From Salvator merianae (Eukaryota; Chordata; Lepidosauria; Squamata; Teiidae): 64,000 bases of DNA. Numbering within the stretch: the first letter of the stretch is position 1; every line of letters begins with the position of its first letter. The stretch spans positions 905,225 through 969,224 of the forward strand of contig QVOM02000057.1 of NCBI GenBank assembly GCA_003586115.2, given 5' to 3'. The position numbers and the translations under genes were made by a program. The notes under the pieces are model-generated. The model did no database searches, had not been told where the DNA came from, and saw only the letters and a list, made by a program, of their open reading frames with translations. Positions 31,001 through 42,800 of the stretch are shown piece by piece.

Positions 31001-32527
31001 CCTCAAAAACAGGCCAGGTCTGAGGTGAGACTTCTGCTGCCAAGGACCTCTGCTGACCGTCAGCATTCGGAGCTTCTGTTGTTGCCACTGTGCTGGCTCA
31101 GGAGATGCCACCAGCGGGTAGCACTGTAGCCGAGCATTGCCTCCAGCTAAATCCACCAGGGCCCGTGACCAGGAGCGCCAGCAGTTGGTCCTTTTGCCTT
31201 CCCTTTTCAACGTGGCTCTAACCCTGGGCAGCTTTGCTGGTGGTGCAACAAAGGTAGAAGATTTACCTGTTGAATACCTGCCATAAAAGAATCTCTGCTA
31301 AAAAGAAATATCAAACAAGTAGCACTCTTGTGAATGGGCGATGTTGAGCTGTAGGCTTAGGAACAGGGATGGAGTAGGCATACGGCTAAGTTCTGGAGGT
31401 CTTTTCAATACCAGAGCATAGACCTAAAACATAGAACGTTACAGTGTTTAAAAGAAGTAAACAAACCCCCACAAATTCAAGGGGAAATTCCTTCAGTTAA
31501 GTCTGTCTTATATTCAGGAATTAAAGGCATCCGTCTCTTAGCAGTGGATTCTGCTGGAAGTCATGGCAATTTGGAAGGGGAGTCCCTCCCACCCTGTCCT
31601 GGGATAGTGACTGTATGAGAGAATACGGGAGGCCTGTTTCAGAATGAGGTTGCTTGAGGCTATAGGAAGCTAGCCTATTGTTATTTCTCATGCACTTGGC
31701 TGGCTTCCAGTAGCCCCAAGCGACTTCATTCTGAAATGGGCTGGCAGACACGAAGGTAAGCATCACTATTATGGGAAACCCAGCATCCATGCTGGATTTA
31801 CTGTAACAGTGAAGTGTGTCCACATGTCACAGAGGCCCAAGCGACTGAGAATGTCTGCAGACGCTCCCAATTGCTACTAGTTGTGGATCACAAAACAGCA
31901 GTCCACAGCTGTACCAGGAGCAGCTGGTCATGCACCACATTCCCGGTCGCCATGTTCAGATTCAAATATTCCAAGGTGGAAAGTGCGAAAAGGCCCACAG
32001 ACAGTTAATAGCTTGACTTTCCTTGTTTAAGGTCCATGGAGGGGTCAATATGATGTGGAGATATGTTCATTTCTGACCCGTTTTTCCCCTAAAAAGCCCA
32101 CAGTGATGCACAGTGGTCTCCTCCCCTCCATTTTGTTGCCACAACGACCCTGTGTGGTCAGGCTAAGAGACAGTGATTCGCCCAAGGTGACCCCATGAAT
32201 TGCGAAGGCCACATGGGTGCCTAAGCTCTAGCCATTGTACTTTGTTGGTTTTTAAAACATGCTGAATTCCTAAGTGTCTCTGAAAGAGGTTCCCTCCTTC
32301 TCCCCACAGGCTATTTGCTTGTTGGCTTATTGGCCATGCTTGTAGCGCTTGAGACGGCATACCAGCTTCGGGAAGTCCGTGCCTTTGTTTCTTTTTTTGC
32401 TCCAGCCCAGGACCCAGCCCAGGAGGATGATGACCACCTCAGAATCTTGTCCAGGGATCAACTTGCTCTGGCCACTATATCTGGATTGGCCTCACCGAAT
32501 GGACCCTTGGAAAGGGAGGCCACGTGA
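27727..32527 (+). CDS. KCNK7: KCNK7, two-pore-domain potassium channel, complete, 3 exons
   Basis: This is a K2P channel subunit (TWIK group) of the plasma or endomembrane. Exons 27727-28057, 30477-30872 and 32310-32527 give 945 nt and 314 aa (human KCNK7 307). The ATG at 27727 has A at -3 and G at +4; a second in-frame ATG follows two codons later. I see M1 (about 16-36), a cap-loop Cys61 and an N-glycosylation sequon N87-V-S. The first filter is TTGYGH (109-114). M2 and M3 follow, then the second filter TIGLGD (217-222), then M4 (about 240-258). The C-terminal ILSRDQLALATI resembles the KCNK7 tail ILGQDELALSTL and decides KCNK7 over its paralogue KCNK6. Synteny between MAP3K11 and EHBP1L1 agrees. 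Unlike mammalian KCNK7, whose second filter reads GLE, this one is canonical GLG. Confidence 0.92.
28058..30476 (+). other. KCNK7: KCNK7 intron 1
   Basis: GT at 28058, acceptor CGGCAG at 30471-30476. It contains one copy of a 95-bp direct repeat (29954-30048) and a MITE-like patch around 28660-28870 (CATCCACACAGAAT, TTAATCTGCATTGAGGG). No other exon is seen. Confidence 0.7.
29954..30048 (+). repeat. 95-bp direct repeat, copy 1 (upstream of KCNK7 exon 2)
   Basis: It begins GAAGGGCGGTTGGGCGGTTG and ends CTAGGGATGGG. It is nearly identical to 30901-30996 apart from a one-base indel and a C/T change. Confidence 0.93.
30477..30872 (+). CDS. KCNK7: KCNK7 coding exon 2: first filter to second filter
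   Basis: 396 nt opening with GYGHTVPLSDGGK and carrying M2, M3 and YFCFISLSTIGLGDYVP. It ends with one base of Cys243. Donor GTAAGT. Confidence 0.95.
30883..30896 (+). promoter_or_regulatory. CTCF-core-like GC motif just after KCNK7 exon 2
   Basis: ACAGGGGGCGCTGT resembles the CTCF core but lacks one base of spacing upstream of it, so it is a weak candidate. Confidence 0.25.
30901..30996 (+). repeat. 95-bp direct repeat, copy 2 (downstream of KCNK7 exon 2)
   Basis: Second copy of the 29954-30048 sequence, starting 28 bases after the exon 2 donor. The two copies bracket exon 2. Confidence 0.93.
31632..31741. repeat. 110-bp imperfect hairpin in KCNK7 intron 2
   Basis: The left arm 31632-31670 (GCCTGTTTCAGAATGAGGTT and on) pairs with the right arm 31702-31741 at roughly 80 percent, with a 31-base loop. 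It may be a small MITE; no clear target-site duplication was seen. Confidence 0.7.
32120..32235 (+). repeat. Old dispersed repeat fragment
   Basis: ACAACGACCCTGTGTGGTCA followed by AAGGTGACCCCATGAATTG matches the generic 'CAACCCTGTGAGGTAGG...AAGGTCACCCA' signature of ancient amniote repeats. It lies near the end of KCNK7 intron 2. Confidence 0.5.
32310..32527 (+). CDS. KCNK7: KCNK7 coding exon 3: M4, cytoplasmic tail and stop
   Basis: 218 nt. It encodes YLLVGLLAMLVALET, then an acidic tail (DPAQEDDDH) and ILSRDQLALATI, with TGA at 32525-32527. Acceptor CCCCACAG. Confidence 0.94.
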
Positions 32528-32669
32528 CGCATTCAGTTCTGGTAAGACAACCCCCCCCCCCTCCCCCAAGCATAATGATTCCACTGATGTCTGCATAGCT
32601 GCTAAATTCTGTGTTATTGCTTTTCATAAGGCTTTAATACATTTTGCGTTGGTATTGCTGCTTCTACAC

Positions 32670-32675
32670 AATAAA
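32670..32675 (+). terminator. KCNK7: KCNK7 poly(A) signal AATAAA
   Basis: Canonical AATAAA 143 bases after the KCNK7 stop, so the 3'UTR is short, about 165 bases. Confidence 0.75.
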
Positions 32676-33094
32676 CAGTTCTGCAGTTAGCAAATAATGA
32701 TACATTAAGTAACTGCACTCTTAAATTATCATCAGTGTGGAGTTCTTTTAGAGGAGGAGATACATAGTTAAGAAAAAGCATTGTTACGTGAAGTGGATTT
32801 CACTGGGGAATTAGCTGCCAGTTCACACAACTTTGGGATCTTATATTGTGTGGAGACCCTGGCAATCAGGAGCATACTGAAGTTGCTCCCGACTGCTACT
32901 TGCTGTGGAGCACAAAGTCATGCCCACAGCTGTACCGGAAGCAACTGGACTACTCCTGGTACACAGCATTCGCACCATCTTCCGGATGTGAACGCAGAGT
33001 GTTTTGGCTGTGGTGGCACAGTCCCACCACGTTGTCGGTCACCATGGCAGTGGCGTGCACAACCAATTATTCACACCTTAAAACTTTTCGCATG

Positions 33095-33100
33095 TTTATT
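33095..33100 (-). terminator. EHBP1L1: EHBP1L1 poly(A) signal (AATAAA on minus)
   Basis: TTTATT on the plus strand is AATAAA on minus, about 660 bases past the EHBP1L1 stop. It is the first canonical signal I found in that direction, about 420 bases from the convergent KCNK7 signal. Confidence 0.65.
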
Positions 33101-33763
33101 TCAAACTCTGGTACAAATTTATAGTGCAAATAACCAGGAAGGGGTTGGTTGAAGGAGGTGCAAAACTGGGAAGAGAACTCGGCCATCGTCACCTCTGGCT
33201 TTTCAAGGCACTTTGCGGCTTTTGTACCATCCACGATAACAAACATTAGTCATTAAAAAATAGAAGGCATGCCCCACGAAATCCTGTAAAAAATGGCTTC
33301 CTTAACTGGGGGAGAAGGGCACCCGCTTTCAAACTTAAAAGGGCAGCCTACATGGCACTGCACACACAAAATAAATAGTTCCTAAGAGCTGGAGAGTACT
33401 CAAAACGGCTGGGCGTTGCCCTCTCCAGGTTAAGTGGGCTTCATGGGCACTGCCCTTTCAAACACCATCAGAAATCATCGCCGGGGAGAGTGTGGAAACA
33501 TGGCACAGGAAAGGGGAAAATTCTAGACTCCCCCTCCCACCATTCTCTTTGGCATAGTCAGGTGCCCAGCCGGAGACCCCAAAGGACTGTCCTCAAGATG
33601 GGCCCCAAACCACAGTGGGACGCAAGCAGGAACAGCTCCCTGGAGGCAGGGGTAGGGAGAAGGCAAGGAATTAGGTCTGGGGTTGCCTTTGGCAAGGAGG
33701 AGGTGCTATAAGTTGCACTCCCTCCTGCTGCCACGTCGAGGAGAGGGGGCGCTGTGGCTGGTC
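33101..33763 (-). other. EHBP1L1: EHBP1L1 3'UTR
   Basis: Between the stop codon at 33764-33766 and the poly(A) signal. No repeat or ORF of note. Confidence 0.65.
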
Positions 33764-33851
33764 TCAGCTGACTCGACATTTCTCCTTGCGGCTGAGTTTG
33801 TGACGCCTCTGCTGCAGTCCCCGCTCCAATCGGGCGTCTTCTTCCAGAGCT
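33764..33851 (-). CDS. EHBP1L1: EHBP1L1 coding exon 20: end of bMERB, stop
   Basis: 88 nt. It reads [20 protein letters not shown] then RKEKCRVS and TGA (33766-33764). The CRVS end fits a farnesylation-type CaaX pattern. Acceptor CCTCTCAG. Confidence 0.95.
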
Positions 33852-36800
33852 CTGAGAGGTTTCAAAGCGAGAGAGGAGAAGGGGAGGCGGCAAAACAGAA
33901 CACAGAGAAAGCAGGGTTAACCGCCTTGGTGATCACTGGGCATCGCTTGTTGGCTGACAACAATTCTTGAGGATAACGGCATTTTTGGGCAATTCACAGC
34001 ATCTTTCCAGGACCTGAATCTTTGGCTGCGTCCACACTGGCACAAAAGATGCCCCCTCTGAAGTTCTAGGAGCAGGCCATCTAGACATTATTGTCCCCAG
34101 GGAGCTCCTGAGCCAACCTTAGAGGCTGGGCAGTCACCATGGTGTGAGATCAAGGACTCTCAGGGAGGCTGGAGTGGCATAATTCACTTCTCCTCCTGTG
34201 CAGAAGCACAGATGGCAAAGAGCCAACTTACCAATTGGCTCCAGAGAGTCCACAACAGACCAGAAGTAAGGCCAGAAGCCTGCCATTTTCAGTCTGTTGG
34301 AAGATTCTGGGGTGTGAAAACAACACAGCTGTGAGGAGGGTTCCTCATTACAGTTGCATGGTGGGCGTTCCTCTGCCATTTCTCTCTGAGTTTTATTCCA
34401 AATATGTTGAGGCCTCTGAATTTCTGCCCGTGTTTATACAGTAACAAAGGCCAATCGAGGACTGGAGCCAAATATATTGAATTTTCGTGGATCCCTTAGA
34501 TTTCCATTTGGTTGCTAACAAGAATGAAAGGAGGAGCCCCAAACTCACAGAATTCTAATCTTGCACATTTTAGAGCCCTAAGGGAGGCAGGAGTTCCCTG
34601 TGTACTTTGGCTTCAAGCATTCAGCCTCAGTTTGTGCCCCAAGAAACAGAGTGGGACTCACATTCTCTCTTTGATGTCCAGATCCCTCACCAGTTCGTCC
34701 CTTTGATTCACCAGCGACACCAGCTCTTCCAGAAGGAGTTGCTCCCGCTGCCGCTGGGCTTCCGTTTTGCGCCAGTCTGGAGAACAGCAAAGGTTGGAAG
34801 GAAAACACGTAAGAAGAAAGAACTCCGGCTGATGACACTCCCTCCTACTCCCCTGGTTTCTGGGCCTGATTTACTTCCCTAAGTTTTATCCTCCTCTTCA
34901 GGAGCAAGTAGAAAACGTAAAGAATTTAAAGCACAGTCAAGCCAGTCGGAACATAATAGAATCGTCGTGATAGTAAAACATTTTGAAAATGGGATAAAAT
35001 CATAAGCAAAATCGAGAGATAAAAGTCAACTTCAACAACTACTAGGCACAGTGAAATTGAATCATCTCCAGCAGATCTAAACACTAAAGAGAAGCAGGCT
35101 GAAAGAGCTCAAAGGGTTTTCATAACATCAGGGCCATCACCAAAAGGGCCCTGTCGTGGGTGTGGGATCTCACTGAAGGGTTGAAACCACAAGCAGAGGC
35201 TTGGATTCTCTCATGGGGGCTGGCTATGCACTTCATAATACCACTGCTTCCCATTTTACACCTCTTTGTCCCCCTGTCTTTATCGTTCCCAACCCAGGAA
35301 ATGGTTTAGGAGGGTCATCCTATCAACTGGACATGCTAGAGTTGCTCAGTGGTGACGAGGTGATGCTTTGGGCCTCCAGATTAAGCCCCTACCTTCAATA
35401 GCCATCATGGCTCGCAGCTCACGACTCAAGAGCTCAAAGCGTCTCTCCAGGTCCTGCTCCTCCATCCTGGAGTAAAAGAAGAAGTCAGATAAGATCGAAA
35501 GCAAAGAAAGAGGTAGACATTCCCCTCATCAGTTGCCACTTCAGCTTCTGTTCAAGGAGAGGAAGAAAAAGAACTTCTTGGAGACTCTGAATAAATCACA
35601 ACTTATTCGAGACAGGTTGTGGTAGAGGATTATGTAAAACAAAACTACACACGGCAAGCCCCTGCACGCTCAGCTATAAAGCTGTGATAAACTTTTTAAT
35701 ATGGTAAATATTAATGTATGCAATGCAGGCAATGTTTGCTTGTGTGTCTTTTACAGGAGTGCATTTGGGTTGTGTGAACCTACAAAGCTCAACAAAATCT
35801 TGAGCTATAATGACTTGAATCTGAGCTTATCAATCATCTCGGATTGATGTATCAATGGGGTTGAGGAGACTGTAAAAAATCTGGAGAAGTGGGGACTGCT
35901 TTGCACCCTTTGAATTGTTGAAAGCCTACTTCAACTAGCAGCTAGAAGGTGGGCTATGGTTAAGTGGTAATAACTAATGATCCCTCCAGTTATAGATCAT
36001 TGCAGTTCTGGGTGAAAGAAGGAACTTTTAAAAAACTCCGAGGAGGGCAGTATTCGGGTAAATCCTAAGAGGAACATCTTGATGGTGATGGTAGCTCCAT
36101 GATGGGCTAGACACAGGCGGTGGTTCTTCCATCCTAAACATCTTCAGGCTGAGACTCACAGGCATTGTGGAAGCTTTGGATTTCCGACAAGCTTGAAGAC
36201 AATTGTCCTAGATGTTTTCTGTGATGGCGTGCTCACTTGCAGCCTCTGCGTCTACACTCACCCAGTGGGGAACATGCAGGTCACCTTGTCAGGCTCTTGT
36301 ACTTACAGCAGTTGTAGCTGGTCTTGCCGCCGGATCAAAGCGTTCTTCTTGTTCACCAGCACAAACCACTCCTGAATCAGCTCCTCTTCCTTCACCTTAT
36401 CGGCTCCTAAAACAAGCAAGGGGAGGGGACGTTTGCTGCCTATCTTCCCTCTCACAGCATCAGTTTCAAAATGGGCCCCTCCCTGAACAGCTGGAATCCT
36501 GGGCTGTACTTGCTGCTGACGTGGAGCTCCAGTTTTGGGGCAAGCTACATTCTGCATAGGGTTTTGGTTTCTTCATGGTGACTTTGAAGATGTGTATTTC
36601 TTTAACTTAGTAGGATCTGAAGAGTATTTGCTACAAGGTATTCCAGAGAGGGATGCTCCTGGTTCACAGTACTAACCAGTTATGCTCTGTTTGAGGACAT
36701 TTGGAATGAAGCCAAAAAGCTTCTATAAATCCCTGTAATGAATTGGCTTTTACCCTGGAATAAAAACTGGATTTTTAATTTAGTGTCTTGGTATGATTTG

Positions 36801-39800
36801 TTGTTTTTTTAGCTCAGAATTGAGAAATCTGTGTAAGAATAGCAATCTGAAATCCTCACCTTCAAAGAGTGAAGTTCTAGTTCTTCTGCATTTTCAAACC
36901 CTAATTTCTACGGGGGGAAGTCAAGTCTCTTACTGCTAACGTCTGCATGATAGCTATTTCCTGTTTCTAAAGAGACTCCATAACAGCCAGATTTCTTGAG
37001 CAAGCCAATTTGCCAATACAGCTGACAAGATACTTTTAACCACAAATCTCCTTAGTCCAGTTCCAAATACGGGCAGCTGGTGGCACTAGACAGTTGCACT
37101 GCAAAGACAAACATATCTTGAGACCAGAGAGATTGTTTGGGATGCCTTTTCTAAGCCAACTTTGGCTGCAACCGGCAGCTCTCTTTCACACACTCACGTT
37201 CCTAGATGGGATCCAGACAACCAAAAAGTCTAGGGCCGGGTGACCAACGCATCACCACCCCGTTAGACCCGTAGCCAGCCCCAGATGGGTGGAAATTTGG
37301 AAGACCAGGAAACAACAGATATATACACTTTGCACCTCCCAGACTAGCAGCAGAATCACTGGATTCTGACAAACAGAAAGCCCTTTTATAGGCCTTAAGG
37401 ATGCTGCCTTAGTTCCCGAGTCTCAGGGTATCCCACTCTGGCCAGCTGTTTCTCTCCAGGACTTCCTCGTCATCTGTTAGCTAGTTATTTTTAAACTTGA
37501 GGTCTGTGGAAAGAGGGACACTAACAACCACCAAAGTGGGGACTCTACTGTTTGAATCCCCCCCTGATGGAACGTGAAAAACTTCAGTACTCCAGGTCAG
37601 AATGATTGGTCCAGTGAGCCCTGCGTGATCCACTTGAAGCTAGAGAAGAACGTGATGGAGATGAGTTGCATTCTAGTGGGTTGTGACAACGCTATCGGTG
37701 TGCAGGGAGCACACATCCTGGGAAGGGAAGATAACCTTCCTTGAAAGAACATCAGAACCTAAGTAATGCCCTGCTGGAGGGGACCAGTAGTCCAGCTGGG
37801 CTGGTGTCCTATTCCCACAGTGGCCAACCAGTTGCACATGGAAATCTATGAGCACAGCACCTTGTCCTATTCATAGTCTCTCCTTATCATGCCTCCCCAG
37901 CTACTGCAAGGGGAGAGTGATTCTTGCTCTTGCACAAGCCGAGCTGAAGATGCTCGTGAGGTGCATGGTGTACGTAGTCTGTGCGCAATCTATCATGACT
38001 GCCTATAAAGGCTATTGTGGGCTTCAACCAAATGATTCTTCTTGTCCCTAGCTGGGGAAGCAGAAGACCGCCATGAAGTCCTCAGGCAGGCAAAGTTCCG
38101 CCACCCAGTTTTGGCTGCCGTTCCCGTATGCTCACCTGAATCCATGAGACGCCGCAGTTCCATCTCCACCACGGCTGCCCGCCCATCGATTTGCTTCTGC
38201 TCGCTTTCCAGAGCCTGGAGTTCAGCCACCACGTACTGGCTGGTGTCTTGGAATCTCTAGGGTGAAGCCACAGCAGGTATCAGAGCTCGGCTGGGGGGAC
38301 ATCAAGACCGAGGTGGGACGCGGAGAAGCTGCCTCCTGCAAAGGTTTCCCCAAAGCCTAAGCCATCCCGGATGAGAAGCATTGCAGAAGACGACATTCAG
38401 ACTTGCTTCTCCTTTAGTTTGCCCTGCTAAGGGACTTCCTGGTCGGTAGAGAGTAACCCTGAGATTTGGTTCACCAGGGCCTAAAGGCCTACTTGTGGCA
38501 CAGTCTGCCTGGTCTGCTATGGACAAGTTCCTCCTGTCCTTCAGCCAATGTGGACACATGAAGAAAAACTCAGGCTTTATAGAGGCACTGTGAAAGTGTG
38601 CTTTCCTCAGTCTGGGGGCATGTTTCCACGTTTGTCCACATGGATGGTGCCAAGGTCTGCTTCACTGACTCGAGGTGAGGATAGGGTCCTTGGACCACAG
38701 AGTGGAACCCCTTCACTTTGGAGCCATTGTGAGCCAAATGAAGGAGACTACTGTCACCTACCTAGTGTGGCTAGCTTGCGAGGAAAACTGGTCTTCATTC
38801 GTAGGCACCAGCACCATTCTGGCCACCCTGAAGTAGCCAGAATGGTCAGATTGTGCCTGAGCAGGCTTCTCCTCTAGCTAGCTTCTACACACTTGAGTGA
38901 GAAAGATTCATTGTCTTAACACTGTCACCATCTAACCTGGCTTGCAAGAACCCGTGCTCTTTTGAGTGTCCTGAGTCTCCAGGGCTTATCAGCTGGGCAG
39001 CAAGGGAGAAAGGTCAAAAGCCCCCCTGCCCCCCTGCAGGCTCTCTGGTCAGATACATCCTTTGAGAGTGCCATCCTTGGAAAAAGCCCTCCCCCAATCA
39101 AGTCGTCGTTTCTGCTTCTCATGGAGGAAATGGATGATTCGCTTGCCACAAGCAGGGCTGAGTTTCATCAAAAGGAACTGAAACAGCCTCTTAAGTCATG
39201 TGATTTCCTGGGCAGAGGAACCTCGGTCAGACGGGGAAGCTGAGCTTTGCAGAATCCCAAATAAGCTATCCGATTCCTAGCTGACCAGTGTGGATGGAGC
39301 CAAGGAGGACCTGGTCAGTGAAGAAACACTTCCTGGCTTCCTAGAGATATTCCTTAAGGTGGCAGTCATGGCTGCCCCAGCCCTACTGCACGGGGCATGG
39401 AAGGCGGCATGGACGGGCATCTTAAGGTGGCCCATTTCCACAGCATCCTTTGTTGAAAGCTAATGAGGGTGCTTAGAGGAATTCGAATGCCCCCCGAGGC
39501 TCAAGAAGTTCAGTGCAAGAACAGTCGTGACTCTCACACTAAACGGAGCCCTCGCTGCAGTAGAACATTTACTTTATTTTAGTATTTATATCCTGCCCTT
39601 CGCCCAAGAGTCCAAGGGTGAGTCAAGTAAAAAGATAAAAGTTTGTAACAGTGAAAACACAATTAAAATACAGTATAAAATACAAAACACGCCACGTTTC
39701 TGTGAGGGCCCGCTGCACCTGCATGCGGAGGGCACGCTAGTTCCTCTGCGCACAGGCGCAACGACAGCAGTGAAGCCGTCGAGCTCCTTGCCAAGGCCGC

Positions 39801-42800
39801 CTGAGGCGGAGAGAGCCATGCGCTCCGCCAGAAATGTCTCCTTGCGATGTCTCCTGCCAGTGAAAGGAAAACACGCCTTTCGTCTCCATCATGTGGTAGA
39901 CTGGCTTGGAACATGGCGTTTCCATTTAGTTATCGTAACGAGCTACTGCTGAGGGAACCTGAAGTAACTTAGACTTGTCATGCTAAAGAGAAAAGAGCTC
40001 TCTGTCAGTGAAAAAAAAGAGTAAGCTCTGAGGAGGAAGAGATGGGGCAGGGGGAGACTGATGCCCTATTGGCTGATTAAATGGTTACTATTCAACGTTA
40101 GGCTGCCTTTGAAAGCAGAGGTTCCCATATAGGCTCCCCCTGCAAGCAAAGATTTGTCCAGAAGAGCTCCCACAACCCTTTTCTCCCTATGTCTTACTGG
40201 AATCTCTTCTTCATTGGTGCTGCTGAGACTGTTATCCTGGGGCTGCTGCTCCAAAGAGGCAGATGGAGAGGCTGCTGTAAGAAAACCAAAAATAGCCCAG
40301 CTGAGCAAACGTGAAGGATTCAGACTTGGGCAGGCTGGCTTCCAGATGTGGGCTGGGATGCATCGGAGATGAAACTGCCCCCTGCCCACCTCTCGCAAAC
40401 TCACCTGGAGGTGGCTGCACTTTCGGTGTGGCTTGTTGGGATCTTGTGTCCTCTTCACAGCTGTCTTCCTGAAGGAGGGAGAAAGGAAAGTGGACTTTAA
40501 GAAAGGAAACAGAACCACGTAAGCTTCGTCATAGAAAAGCGGTGGAATGATAGGATATGGTGCAGGAAATCTGTGGCCCACAAGGTGTTGCTAGACTCTA
40601 ATCCTTGAATCAGCCTGTTGGATGTTGGTTGTCCCACCAACCATATCAGATCCTCAACCTCTGCATCTGGACATATGGGGATGAAGGTACTGCCACATTC
40701 ATGGAGAAACTCAGAAACTCTCTCTCCAGTTGGAAAGAAGGAAAAACATCCAGAACTGTTGGTATCATACAGGTCAATAGCATTATTCAATATCAATTAT
40801 AACATTTTCGCCAGCATCATTTTGTATAGGAGCAAAGTGGTTCTGGGAGTTCTGCTTTACAGGCAACAATATGGTTTCAGAGTGCAGTCTTCTTGTGCAG
40901 AGCCAATCTGGATACTTCCCAGCCACATTTATCATGATAGAACTTACTAAAACCCTCTAGATCTTATCGGCCTTGATATGCATAAGGCATTCGATTCTTT
41001 AGGCCATCCATTTCTAATGCAAGTATTAAAAAAGTACTGTTGGGGCCCAAGAATCTTAAGTGAAAGATGTACTTTTTATAAAGAGAGCAGAGTGAGCCTG
41101 ATTATAAATGGACCCAGGACAGATTCAGCATTGCAAAGGGCACTAGGCAAGGATGCCCTCTCACACTGTATATATTAATTTGTCGATAAAATGTTTAGGT
41201 TTTTGTTGTAGGATATAAATTGGCAGGTTTAGAAACCGTAGCCTGTTTCTAAGCTGATCATATGATTCTCTTATGTGATCACTGCAGAACATCTTATTAT
41301 GATATCAATAATATTCTAGAAGAATTTTAGAATATTTCATCATGCTGGATTGCTTACCTTGTCTGTAATTTCCTTGTGGAACTGCTGCTCTTGCAAAAGG
41401 ATCCATATATAGGAAGCACATGGGGGAAAAAAGGGAAGTGGGTGGTCACTTCCTACATCTGGGTACTTTTGCAAGAGCAGTGATTCCACAAAGGAACGAC
41501 AAACACAAGAGCTCACAATTTCTTCTCATCATCTGGAGGCATCCCTAAAGAGCCAAGATATACTGGAAATAGAAAAGGCTCTAAAAATATGTAGGAGTCC
41601 TAAACAAATTCAATAGCTAGGGGTGGTCATACCTAAAAATCCAGATAGGTCAATCCAGAAGCACTACCACTCCTTGTGGAACCAAATTAAAAAACAAATA
41701 GTCCAAATATGATATGGAATTTGAAAACATGGCACAGCAAGCTCTGGGAAGTGGCAGAAATGGAGTATCTGACTTATTTTGGGCAAATGATGAGTTGCAA
41801 GGTAAAGCCGATGACTCCACCAAGCCGAGCTCTGCTCTGCCATCTAGGCACCTCAGTGTCCTAAGTGGAGAGCAGTTAAGCCACCAGAAAGAAAAAGGGC
41901 ATACCTCTCAAACTTTTGCATGGAAGCCGCAGCCAATTCCAAAAACAACAGGGGTGTCAGAATTTATGTTTGCCTACCCTACCTGCCTGCCTGGAAATCC
42001 TGCTGTTAAAAAGCTGTCAAGTGTACAAAGCTCTCTGTGCTGAAGGAAATGCAAGTCTGCGCGTTTCCAGTAACACTCGTTACAATATTACATTTCCAAA
42101 GCCAAAGCGGGGAGCCGAAGAGGCTGTGGGGTAAAACACTGGATCCTGTTTCATATGCTACAAGTTCACTCACCACAGCCAGTCTTTTAGCAAAGTCCTC
42201 CATAGGACTGCTCGTTTCTGCTTCATCCACTGACAGCGACTCGCTTTTGAGCCGCGAGCGGCGCTTCTTCACCAGATCCGCATCGCGCACATGCGCAAAA
42301 GTGGACTTGGCTGCGTGGGAGCGTGGCGGGGCAACGGGGCCCTGGCTTCCTACAGACAAGGTGCGCTGCAAGGAGCGTTCAACACTGCCCCGAGAAGCAA
42401 TCCGTTTCAGTCGAGGAGGAGGAACCACCTTTTCCCCTTGGCTGGTTGATGGCTTTGTGTCTTCTCTCTCCTGGTTTCCGGAAACCTCTGCTTCTGTACT
42501 TTGAGCAAGCGTGGTGCCAGAGACCAATGCTTTCCCATCAGGCTTTGAGACATCACTTCCAGCATCTCTAGGAAGAGAAGGCTCTTTCTCCTGTTCAGTG
42601 TTCTGATTGGTCCTAGTGCCATTCATCAGTGGTTGCTCACCAGACCTTGAGCCCTCAGATTCAAAATCTACTTGACCCTGAAAACTTGTCCCATGATCCA
42701 TAGTTGAACTGGCTGCAGTGCCATTAATAAACACATTGTCATCAGACTTTGAGGCCTCAATGGTGAATTTGTCAGAGGAGAGTGGAGAACCCAAACCACC

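Noticed and set aside
40600..41800. Functional reverse transcriptase
   Set aside because: Stops, frameshifts, a lost catalytic Asp and an inserted hairpin show it is a dead LINE copy.
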